Assembly: GCF_947179515.1 (NCBI RefSeq)
Contig: NC_067481.1
Span: 83,776,015-83,840,014 of the forward strand
DNA from: Apodemus sylvaticus
Taxonomy: Eukaryota; Chordata; Mammalia; Rodentia; Muridae
Direction: 5' to 3'
Length of the DNA: 64,000 nt
In this document: one piece after another, positions 54,269 to 64,000 of the stretch
Position numbering within the stretch: position 1 is the first letter of the stretch
How the letters are laid out: each line of letters begins with the position of its first letter
Program-made: the position numbers and the translations under genes
The notes under the pieces: model-generated
The model's input: the letters and a program-made list of their open reading frames with translations, nothing else
Databases searched by the model: none
What the model was told of the DNA's origin: nothing

Positions 54269-55797
54269 CATTTTAGGACCTTCTGTGAAAGTTTTAAACA
54301 TCCCAGAAAATAATGGTTTAAAGAGAAATATAAAATGAATCCCTAGTATTCCAACTGACTATTGTGGGCTGTTATATACTTAATTGAAATTTGTGTTTCA
54401 TTTTATATTAAAATAACTGCATTGCTGCCTTATCTTAAAAGTGTAGATGATTAAATTAACAGAAGACCACTTCATACCTCAACTCTGCCTTGCAGATCCT
54501 AGAGATGCAATGACTTACATTAGTAAACAGATTTAATTTATCCAGAGAAGGTAATACATTTTAGATGTTTCGTTAATCCTTTTATCTCAATATTCAGGCT
54601 AACTAAATATTTTACACACAAAAGTAAATGGCTTTCAGCCAGAGCAATGCAGACTTCCCTCATTCACTCTGCCTAAGCACTTAACTTCCAACAGAATAAG
54701 AAATTCAGTTAGTTGGCTGTGCTTTTAACACTTCCAGAAATGAAGTAAAAATAAACAAATGTTATTTTCTGTGATTCTTTTCATCTTTTTTCAGTTAGCA
54801 AACAGTTCTATTTTTTGCCTTATCTTTTGGATAGAAAATAAACATGATTGCTCATTATTTTAGTATAAGATAATAATAGATATTTTACAAACATAGGGAT
54901 AAAGAAGGGAAGTAAAAGTCACCCAATATTAAGATATAAGCATGTTTAATTTGATATGTATTTATAGACACACATGTTTATATGTACATACATATATATA
55001 TGACTTTGTGTATACTTTCAGTATTAGTTGTAAAACCAAGGGTAAACATATCGATATATAGTTTTTAATTCAAAAAATAATTTTTATAATGGAATCATGA
55101 AGACTTTTTAGTTTTCAGAAATCTTTTTAGTAGAACAATGAGCATTCAGATATCAATATGCTATCCTATATTTACTTATCAGAGCATGCGTATATGAACA
55201 TGAATTTTAATAATTCTAATAAGTTTCATTTGGGCCTTTATAGAGCACATTTAAATAAAAAGCAGATAAAGCATCATATTTTGAAGCAAATAAAAAAAAA
55301 TACTTTCTTGTTAAACCAATAGTTCGGGTCCAATACTACATCTGCAGATTGTAATGAAAACTTCACATTTCTTGTCACCTGCAGAAAGACATTCTCTTTG
55401 ATCAGTTTCATTAACTTTTTGGCACTGATGTTTAGGAGCAGGATTACTTTCTTTCCTCTTACAGAATCCACCTTTATAAAGTCAGAGGCTACTGCCTTTG
55501 GAAAACCTGTGATAAAATTTCCTCCCCAGAGCACAAGCATAGCAGTACTGAGGAGATGAAAATAGTCCTAACTAACATGATGCTTGATATTTGCTTCTGG
55601 TGTGGCATCATCTTTACTCTGACAAATATCCAAGGTATACTTCTCTGAAGATAAGAAAAATGACGGAACTTTTTTAAAAATTGCCAATGTTACAATCACA
55701 AACAAGTCAGTACACCCAGATATCATAGTATTCCAAAGATAAATGTCAAGTTCTCTCTCTCAAAGCACTTTCTACTAAATGAATACAGAACATAAGA
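53841..55797. other. Mostly unassigned, with TG and AG microsatellites
   Basis: A possible B1-derived fragment lies at about 54010-54090 ('aggaggctgagacaggaag'). It is followed by TG and AG repeats (54102-54264). From 54270-55797 I recognise nothing. An 88-codon minus frame at 55274-55540 has no domain I know. Confidence 0.4.
54102..54264. repeat. Compound (TG)n ... (AG)n microsatellite
   Basis: A TG-rich run (54102-54162), an ACAC spacer, then AG-rich sequence (54180-54264) with GGGAG interruptions. Confidence 0.95.
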
Positions 55798-55985
55798 GTT
55801 TTTTTAATTTGTTTATTTATTTATTTTATGCATAATGCATTTGAGTACACCACCATTGCTCTGTTCAGACACACCAGAAGAGGGCAGCATGCCCTATTAC
55901 AGATGGTTGGGAGCTACCATGTGGTTGCTGGGAATTGAACTCAGGACCTCTGGAAGTACAGTCAGTGCTCCTAACTACTGTAGAC
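55798..55985 (-). mobile_element. B2-family SINE, antisense
   Basis: A TTTATTTATTTATTTTA tail, then 'cagacacaccagaagaggg', 'ccatgtggttgctgggaatt' and 'gaactcaggacctctggaag'. These are classic antisense B2/B3 landmarks. The head after 'gtcagtgctcctaac' is degraded. Confidence 0.88.
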
Positions 55986-57063
55986 AGTAAGGCCAAGGTC
56001 ACACATCACTGAGGCTGATGGTGTCCTTAGGAAGCACCATCAACATTGAGGCATGTATTCTCCCCGGAAAGGCATTGTCTGCATTCCAAGGTAGGTTGGT
56101 GATGTCAGAAAAGCTACAGCAGGTAACTTCCTGGTTTTCCTTGCATCTACCTTTAGTGGCAACATCATTTATTTTTGTGATATTTGTTTCTTGAAAAACT
56201 AAGTTAATTTTAAAATGTCAATGTTCTCTGTTTTTTCTCAGCAAAAGAAAACTCTTCTTCCATTTCTCTGTTAGGGAGTCAAACAAATCTGTAGGCTGTA
56301 TTTAAAGAAAAAGGTCATTGATTTCATTGAGCTGAATTTTGTGTACATGTTTTTTATTTTCTATACATAAACAAGAAAAGACAAAGTAGAAACAAATAGT
56401 TTCTGAAGGAATATTAGTTACAGCACATGAAAACTCAATTAGGAGACAGAAAAGATTTCTACCATGTCTCAAAACCAGTGATGTGTATGGAGATTACTTT
56501 GTAAAAGCAAATGCAAAGATACTTTTTGTTCTTTCCCATTTTCCATGTTGTAAAGAAAAAAGGAGAACATAGACTAAGGATACAAAAAAAAAAAAAAAAA
56601 ACATGTACATTACATATCCTTGAAGATTCCTGCTTGGTTTTCTTTTTTATGGGAATTGAATTTTTAGTTGCATTTTTTATCAAAAATAAAATTTCTTATT
56701 CATAGATTACAAATTTTGACAAAAATTTTAGAATTTTTGTTGTATTGTTTACAGTTATATTGGATAATACAAGGAAATTATAGTATAATACTAGAAAAAT
56801 CATAAGCGCTCATTAGCTCTGTATTATTATTATATACTTTTTGAATGAGAAGCCTGTTTCAGATACAAAGTAACAGTTTCTAAGAGCAAGAACCATTATT
56901 TATGACAAATACATAGAGTAAATTGATATCAAATTGATAATTATAAAAATTGTCTCCTACAAATATATGTGTATTGTCTCTGATTGATGTCATTTCAAAT
57001 AAGATTTTTAAGAATTCCCCAGATAGCTTTATATTGAACAGGAATAATATTTTAAAAATTCAG
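55986..57063. other. Unassigned AT-rich sequence
   Basis: No gene or clear transposon. An A-run (56583-56601) may be an old SINE or L1 tail. Confidence 0.4.
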
Positions 57064-57125
57064 CATATAGGACTAGAGAGTTGGCTCAACCATTAATGGG
57101 TAACTAAGCTCATAAACAAAAGGAT
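57064..57125 (+). mobile_element. B2/B3 head fragment
   Basis: 'ggactagagagttggctcaac' matches the start of B2/B3 SINEs. Homology fades after about 50 bp where the old L1 begins. Confidence 0.45.
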
Positions 57126-57149
57126 AAAAATGTAGGCTGTACCTTTAAG

Positions 57150-59575
57150 AATGGTATAACACCTGTCAGAAGGGTGAAGATCAGTAACACAAGTACCAGT
57201 TCATGCTGGTAAAGATGTGGAGCAAGGGAAATATTCCCCCATTTCTGGTGGAAATGCAAACTTGTACAACCACTATGGATGTCAGTACAGTGGTTCCTCA
57301 GAACATTTGGAATTGATATGCCTCAGTATACAGTTATATCAATTCTGGGCATATGCCAAAAAGATACTGTATCTTAATATGAAGACATTTGCTCAACTAC
57401 GTTTATTGTGGCTTTACTCATAATAGCAAGAAATTGACCAAAGCCTAGATGTCCTTCAACTGAAGAATAGATAAAGAAATTGTGGTACATTTACACAATG
57501 AAGTGTTACTCGGCATTAGAAAAAACTGCCATCATGAAATTTCTAGGCAAATGCATGGAACTAAGAAAAAAAATCTGGCTTTTTTTTCAGGTAACCCAAA
57601 CCCAGAATTACAAATATATATTCATGTATAAGTGAATCAGCTATTAAATAAATGACAATTAAGTTATAACCTGCAGACCCAGAGAGATTAAGTAAAAAGA
57701 AGGAATATAATAGGAAGGCATGAGTCTCTGGGACTAGACAATAAAATATAGAATAGATTCTTAGAGTACACAGGAATGGGTGTGTATGGTGAGATGAAGG
57801 ATCAGCTTGAGGGGAGAGGAATGGATGAAGAGAATGCAGAGAGACACAGCTGGAATTAGGGTCATTTGGAAAATGGTATGGAAACTTCCTGAAATCTAAG
57901 GAGACCATAGTGGGGACTCCTAATAATGGAGGATGCAGTCTAAACTAGCCATCTTTTATAGTCAGGCAGGACTTCCAATAGTGGGACTGGGCTCCATCTG
58001 GTTGAGTCTATGGCCAAGAGTGTTCCATGGAGTTCTGTAAACACAGGCTGATGCTAGGACAGACGGCATCCCTCAGAAAACAGATAGTGGTGCTCCACTG
58101 CTGAAAGACTCCTTCTATTCAGCTCACTGAATGTCAAAAGTTTGAGCTTGTATAGACATGACACATTCACCACTATGTTCTAGTCTGTATTATATAAGAA
58201 GGTAATCTGCAAGCTATCAAAAGAGTAACCTGGATACCAACCTAGCCACAAAACCCTCCATCGACAATATGTCCTGCTTGCAAGGTGTGTAGGAGAAATG
58301 GTGACACAGAACATATGGGAGTAGCCAACCAATATTGAGCTTAACATAAGGCCCACCTCAAGAGAGGGAACTCATGCCATGTACTGCTTGAAGGACCAGG
58401 ATCTAAAGACTAGATATTCCAGAGACCTAGAGTAGAACTGGCATTAAAATTCGTCAATGAAATGATTCCTAATGATATTCTGCTATACTTTTAAATGGAA
58501 GCTTTGTCTAGTTGTCACCATAAATGATTCTTCTGGCAGTAGATGAAGCAGGTACAGAGATGTACAGAACTATATTTGGGAGTCATACCAATGTATGACT
58601 TGACATTGGTCAAGGACAATGCCTGGCTTAGGGCAGGAATCTGATGTTAGGACGTAATAGGGAAGTAGGTTAAGGCAGGAATTTTTATCCTCAGGTGGAC
58701 AAGCTCAGTGAAAGTTAAGCTCATTGTTCCTCCAGATCTAGGAATTACTGAATTAACCAGGTGACCCACCCAGCTGCAGGAGCAGTTGAGACAAGAACCT
58801 CCAGGAGAAGCTAGACAACTTCCACCGGAACTCAAGCTGGAGTCTGGGGGGAAGGGTTTGCCCAAACTGTTAAAAGGTGTGACCGACATTAAGGTTTTGG
58901 CCTCGATCAGTGAAACATTGTCCTGGCCCTTCTTTCTTTTTGCCCCTTCCCCATCCAACCCTCAGCTTCTGTTCCGGCAACCCAGTTCGTAATAGCTGCA
59001 GGCAGCTATGGAATACAACACAGAGACACACAACCAGACTTTCATAGTAAATGAGACCAAATTGGATGTCTCTATTTGGTCACTCTCCTCAGGGATTGTA
59101 GAATCTTAAGGAAGAGGGGGAAGAAAGACTGTTGGAATCACTGGACATGGAGGATAACAGGAGAACATAGTCTGCCTAATCAACTAAGCAGAACTTAGAG
59201 TGACTGAAACAGAAAGTATTAGGCATATACATGTATATACCATATCCTCTACATATATGTTACAGCTTTAGCTTGGCATTCTTGTGAGATTCCTAACAGT
59301 GGGAATTAGTTTACCTTTAACACTTTTTGTATTCTCTTATTAATTGGATGCCTTGTCCAACCTCTATATAAAGGCTTTTGCCTTGCAACTTTGTATTTCA
59401 TTTATCCTGTTGGCTGCTCTATTTTGAATAAAAAATGGACAGGGAATATATATGGAAGAAGTAGGGAGGTGGGAAGAACTAGGAGGAAGAGAGGGAGGAA
59501 AACCTATGTTTAGGATATATTATATAAGAAAAGAATCTATGATCAATTTTTTAAAAGTTAAAAATAAAAGAAAGT
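57150..59575 (+). mobile_element. Old L1 3' half, sense, with nested LTR
   Basis: The ORF2 C-terminal region (57150-57640, including decayed forms of the cysteine-rich tail and of the 'acaatg' block) is followed by a long Lx-type 3' UTR (57640-59575). The UTR ends in an A-rich tail near 59560-59575. The solo LTR at 58561-59020 splits it. All frames are degraded, consistent with an older subfamily than the L1s at 16-28 kb. Confidence 0.72.
58561..59020 (+). mobile_element. Solo ERV LTR, same family as 46205-46644
   Basis: A 460-bp block starting TGTACAGA and ending ATACAACA. The 6-bp duplication CAGAGA (58555-58560 and 59021-59026) flanks it within the old L1 3' UTR. The 3' two-thirds closely match the LTR at 46205-46644, including TTAAAAGG (58870) and 'agctgcaggcagctatgg'. 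The 5' third is much more diverged. No viral genes are attached. Confidence 0.88.
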
Positions 59576-60029
59576 CTAACAATTCATTGTGAAGAAATAA
59601 GTAAAGAAATATAAGAAACATATAAAATATAAAAAATGTTTACGATGAAAATTTTAGTGAAAGAGTTAAAATAAAACTAAGACAATGAAGAGGCTGTTCA
59701 TAAGGAGGGAGGTTCCAGATTGTCAAATCAAATCTTCCCATTTTGTCCTAGAAATCAAGATGACCTCAATATAAATCCAAGTAGTCTCTTCCTCTTATTA
59801 TTATTGGAAAATTTACACTTCATTTTATAGGGAGAAAAGCTGTTTATAAATAGCTCTAAAAAATAAAAGTTGTAAAGAAATATTTACAGAGGGGAAGAAG
59901 AAAAAGACTAATAATACCAAAATAATAATAATAATAATTAATAATAATAAATAATGCTTGGCTTTAAATTTTATTGCAAAGCTTTAGTAATCATGACAGT
60001 ATAATTGTCTTATACTGACAGATGGATTA
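59576..60029. other. Unassigned A-rich sequence with (TAA)n
   Basis: A-rich. A TAA/ATA repeat lies at about 59925-59955. I recognise nothing else. Confidence 0.4.
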
Positions 60030-61290
60030 ATAGATAGAATATTGTGGGAAGGGAAGCAACAATGCCATGTGAGCTTTGCAAATACACTTTTGCAAAAAAC
60101 ATACAATGTGCAGTTATGCAATAAATAAAAAAATGTTACTATTCATAAGCAAAACAAAACCTCTACCCTTATAAAATTCTATCTTATATCAATTACAAAA
60201 GGAAATCAAATTTTTCATAGGTCTATATGTAACATTGACTACTCTAAAGTTCATAAAAGACAATATGCTGGTCAGTTTTAAAAACATGAGTTTAGTCTTG
60301 ACGATCTGGAGAAGATTTGCATAAATGTAGTTAGTGTGAAGATTATCATTTAGATGACATACCAAAAGCTCTCTCCATGAAGAAAAAATAATTAAAAAGC
60401 TGAATTTTACCAAAATATTAAAAGTATACTCTGTAAAACACACTATTAAGTGACTAAGAGACAAGTCAGGATAGGAGAAAATATTTACAAAACACACATT
60501 TGATAAAATATGGTTATCAAAAACTATTCAGATACCCAACTCCTATACTTTCATAATCTGTTTTAAATATTAACCAGAATTTTATAGGAACCTTTTAAAA
60601 GAATAGAAGTATAGATAGATAGAAAAATGGATGGATAGATAGATAGATAGATAGACAGATAGATTATAGATAAGCATATGGAAAACACTCATTTCTTATG
60701 AGATTAAGGATGCTTCAATTAAAACCTATTAGATTTGTAGGTATTAATTCTGAATACTTGTCACAAATGCTTGTGAAGAACAGAGCCCAAAACGAAACCT
60801 TATTCATTGGTGATGTGGATGAAAACTCATGCTGTCGATATGTTAGAAGGGAAAGGGCATGATTTTGTACAACTAACCATATGCTTTTATAGCTGACCTT
60901 GCTATGGAATCAAGTAGTTGAATATTTTGAATATTCTGGCATCTTTCCAACGAAGTTGAAAATGTCTGCACAAAATCCCTGCATACAGATGTTCATCTCT
61001 GTGATATTTATAATAATCAAACTTGGAAAAATAAAGATGTCCATTAGTAGGTGGATAGTGGTACCTAAAGATAATGCACTTGTATTCAGCCTTCAAGATA
61101 TCAAGATTTGGGAAGGGAATTTAAGTTGATTTGATAAAGCAAAAGAATATAATATGAGGAGACTCGATATTCCAAGATTCCATCAATATTCCATTCTAGA
61201 TCAAAGCATTAAGGCAAAAGTGAGTTAGGGGTTTCTAGTGTTTAGGACACAGGTACTTATTAATGAACAGAAGGTTTTTAAGGGCAGTAA
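60030..61290 (+). mobile_element. Probable ancient L1/HAL1-like remnant, sense
   Basis: Phrases such as 'gatctggagaagatttgcat', 'acacatttgataaaatatgg' and, at 60990-61090, 'gatatttataataatcaaac' occur in the order of ancient mammalian L1 ORF2. It is strongly diverged and holds a GATA microsatellite. Exact extent is uncertain. Confidence 0.45.
60605..60665. repeat. (GATA)n microsatellite
   Basis: Imperfect GATA/GACA/GATG units. Confidence 0.9.
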
Positions 61291-61301
61291 AAATTATAAT
61301 A

Positions 61302-61326
61302 TACTACTACTACTACTACTACTATT
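61302..61326. repeat. (ACT)n microsatellite
   Basis: Seven to eight ACT units. Confidence 0.9.
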
Positions 61327-62394
61327 ACTCTCACACACAAATACACACACACATTCCTTGCTATTTACAGAATCCCAAGAATGAACAGAGGTAATCTGTA
61401 AATTATGTTATGATGATGCACTAAAATGCAGATTCACTGATTCAAGTGTTTCATCTTGCATCATTTCTAATCATAGAAAAAGTGAGTGTGTTTTTGTGTA
61501 TGTGTGAATATGTATAAAAGATACATATATAATATTTTGTATTCTCTGCTCCATTTTTCTCTGTAACTGAAAGTCCTTTAATCATGTAAATATTTCAAAG
61601 TTGCCTAATTGATATACAATATTCAATTATAGATTCTAGATTATCAACAAATCAAAAACAGAGTAAGAAGATCTCACCAAAATATACTGAAAGGAATTTT
61701 AGGAATTATTAACCATAAACAAACTCTTCCCAGAAACTAAAACAAAATAAATTTGCTTGATGAAAATGCAATGGAATCTTGGTATGAATGGTTTGCCAAT
61801 AGCAGCAATAAAATTGAAAGAGAAAGAATTTGTATTATTCAATATTGAGAAACAAATAACTGTTGTATTCAATTTGTGAAAAATCTGGAGTAGTGATAAA
61901 AAGCATTTTTTAGATTAATAAAGGAAAAAGAGACTTTCTATAAATAGCTTATTGGTTGATTAAATAATCTTCCTGATAAAAACATACACCAGAAGTTTAA
62001 AAATCATGGGAACAAGGAAAAGAAATCATGAAACAAAACGAAGCATTAGAGGGAAGGAAATATGAGATCAATACAAATTAATTTGGAACATATTGGACAC
62101 CAGAGAGATCTAGCAGAAATATCATTTGACTGAGGTCTAGATCTGAGGCTACTACTGCCTGTAATATAATGGATGAAGGTAGAAAGTGTTCTATTTTTCC
62201 TATGGTATAATATAAGGATATTCCTGACCAATTCTCCAATGACCCTCATGAAGGTAAATGAAATCATGACACAATTCTACTGAAAATCCAGAATTCAGTG
62301 CAAGGATTCAAATTCTGCTGTCTTGTTCAACTTCTAAATTGAATGGAAATACTCTATGGGTCTTTAAGCAATTTCAACTCCCATGGAGAAAAAA

Positions 62395-62423
62395 ATGTGT
62401 GTGTGTGTATATATATATACACA

Positions 62424-62468
<45 letters not shown>

Positions 62469-62487
62469 AAGAGAGAGAGAGAGAGAT
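62395..62487. repeat. Compound (GT)(AT)(CT)(AT)(GA) microsatellite
   Basis: A CT run (62423-62443) and a GA run (62470-62486) flank an AT core, making a long inverted repeat that could extrude as a hairpin. Confidence 0.92.
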
Positions 62488-63505
62488 TTACTATGATCAT
62501 ATAAGGCGAATAAGAAAGCACTTGTCTTTGTACCAATCTTAAAATGCAGTAATATTTTGAAAAAATGTCAGCAATGTAACCTTCTACAATACAAATGACT
62601 AAGGCAACATACAAAGAATACATGATAGGGGAGCTTAATCATGATTGGGATCAAAAGGAATCCACAACATCCTCCAAAAAATTCAAACGTGAGTGAGGCT
62701 CTCTTTTTCTTTTAAAAGCACATTTTGCATTAAGACATATGCATCACTGATGTGTAACAAAAGTAAAATATTTGTGGTTCATTAATAGCTTTTTACATAG
62801 CCTGATATTCTTGATCAAACTGAAGCACCGAGGCATCTGCTGCTATTACTCACATTGCACACCATGGCAAGCTCATAAATTAACAGCCCTATTTCCAAAA
62901 CTAAAACTGGAGCTTAAAAAAAAAAAAAAAGGAAGCTTCCAAAGTGTTACGCTTTTAGAACCCTACTGCCTAAAGTACTTACAGCGAGAGGTGGCTGTGT
63001 GTTTCTCTAACTAAAACTGAAAATAAAGTTGAGAGAATTTTTATTGTATATCATAAAATATGCTGTATGTGTTTGAGAATTTGAGAAGCTTAAAATTAAT
63101 GTGTTTGAGGAAGATGGAAGGATACAATGTTTTAATATCCAATGTGCTTCACAAACCTGAAATGCATTAAAATTACACAATACTGTTACCATCTGCTGGT
63201 TTATATAATGTCAAGTGGTGTCTATTTTTTCCATATTTAAAATTTTGTTTCAAGCCCAGTGAATTGAATTCGTCCAGCAAATGAAAAGCATTCAATTTTA
63301 TTTTAGTGAATAAAATATATCCAAGTGAATTGCTTTAAAATAGCTTTACACATAAAGATATTAATCAAATCATTATATGTAACAGCAAAATCATTTTGTT
63401 GTAAAACCCACAAAATAAAAGAAAATATAAAATGCCCTAAATATATTTTAAAGAGTGAATTAATCCACATAATGAAAGAACATGTAAATTTGTTAGTTTG
63501 TGGTA

Positions 63506-63533
63506 GTTGTTGTTGTTGTTGTTGTTGTTGTTG
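63506..63533. repeat. (GTT)n microsatellite
   Basis: Nine GTT units. They create poly-Cys and poly-Asn chance frames. Confidence 0.93.
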
Positions 63534-64000
63534 CTTGTGATGATATGGATTGATATCAGGGCCTCATACTCATTGAATAAATATTTTATAACTGGGCTAA
63601 TCCTAGCCAAATATGACATTTTAAGAAGAGTCAAATAAATCCATACTTGTAGATTGGATTTGATAAGACAGGATGCCAAGATTTCCTTCAAAACATGGGT
63701 ATGACAGCGTACTTCAAAACTGACTTTATACATTTAATCATAGCCACAAAAATTGCTTCTTCGTGTTTGTTTTTCTTTATTTTTACACAAGATAATTTTG
63801 AATTATCTCCAAAGAACAGGAGGGGAATAAATGATTTAAATACCTTAGTTCCTTTTCTATAGCAATTTCTTAAGAAAGAGTAACATGCCCGACTCAGACA
63901 AGGTATCTCAAGAATATTACCCACCAGGAATTTTCATAGAAGGAGGCTTTTTTGGCTGCATATAGGTCTTTTTGTGTGTGTGTGAATAGCCCTGGAAGCT

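Larger units (their letters stand above)
61291..64000. other. Unassigned AT-rich sequence with simple repeats
   Basis: An ACT repeat (61302-61326), a compound dinucleotide block (62395-62487) and a GTT repeat (63506-63533) are clear. I recognise no gene or transposon in the remainder. Confidence 0.45.

Noticed and set aside
55274..55540. 88-codon minus frame
   Set aside because: No domain is recognised, and the length is compatible with chance in 64 kb.
63325..63540. Frame ending in poly-Cys (and poly-Asn on the other strand)
   Set aside because: Created by the GTT microsatellite.
1..64000. Bacterial-style operons, phage or defence systems
   Set aside because: Composition, SINE/L1 content and lack of dense ORFs show this is mammalian DNA. 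No such system is supported.

Overview
This is mammalian nuclear DNA, almost certainly from a murid rodent. LINE-1 (L1), B1 and B2/B3/B4 SINE sequences and rodent-type ERV LTRs dominate the window. The ORF1 and ORF2 proteins of its one intact L1 look more rat-like than mouse-like to me, but no search was possible and another murid is not excluded. I see no convincing host protein-coding gene, tRNA, rRNA, CRISPR array or prokaryotic feature. The region reads as gene-poor AT-rich intergenic or deep-intronic DNA filled with retrotransposons.

Layout. 1-3.6 kb: unassigned AT-rich sequence. 3.6-8.2 kb: old decayed antisense L1 pieces with a B1. 8.3-8.85 kb: a 5'-inverted L1. 8.9-12.9 kb: mostly unassigned DNA with microsatellites. 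12.9-30.5 kb: a nest of L1s inside L1s. An old 5'-inverted L1 of about 1.9 kb holds a plus-strand L1 fragment, a B1 and a near-full-length decayed L1. The decayed L1 in turn holds a B1 in its ORF1 and a 6.3 kb full-length L1 with both reading frames open. Most layers are bounded by readable target-site duplications (TSDs), so the order of insertion can be read off. 30.5-36.5 kb: SINEs, a local tandem duplication and an antisense LTR. 36.5-43.3 kb: L1 3' ends, including another inverted one at 42.4 kb. 43.3-52.3 kb: unassigned DNA, an inverted L1 with a nested solo LTR and a 3' transduction (45.7-47.4 kb), and another small inverted L1 (51 kb). 52.3-64 kb: ancient L1 remnants, two more solo LTRs, SINEs, microsatellites and unassigned sequence.

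The functional content is the full-length L1 at 16724-23029 (minus strand). It has a 5' UTR of about 195-bp promoter monomers carrying YY1-like motifs, ORF1 (406 aa, RNA-binding coiled-coil protein) and ORF2 (1274 aa, endonuclease plus reverse transcriptase with its catalytic motifs present). Its 3' UTR is cut short and lacks the usual terminal AATAAA region. ORF1 also has a one-codon deletion in a conserved motif, so competence is uncertain. The most unusual observations are the TSD-resolved nest, two apparent L1 3' transductions, and five clear twin-priming inversions within 64 kb.
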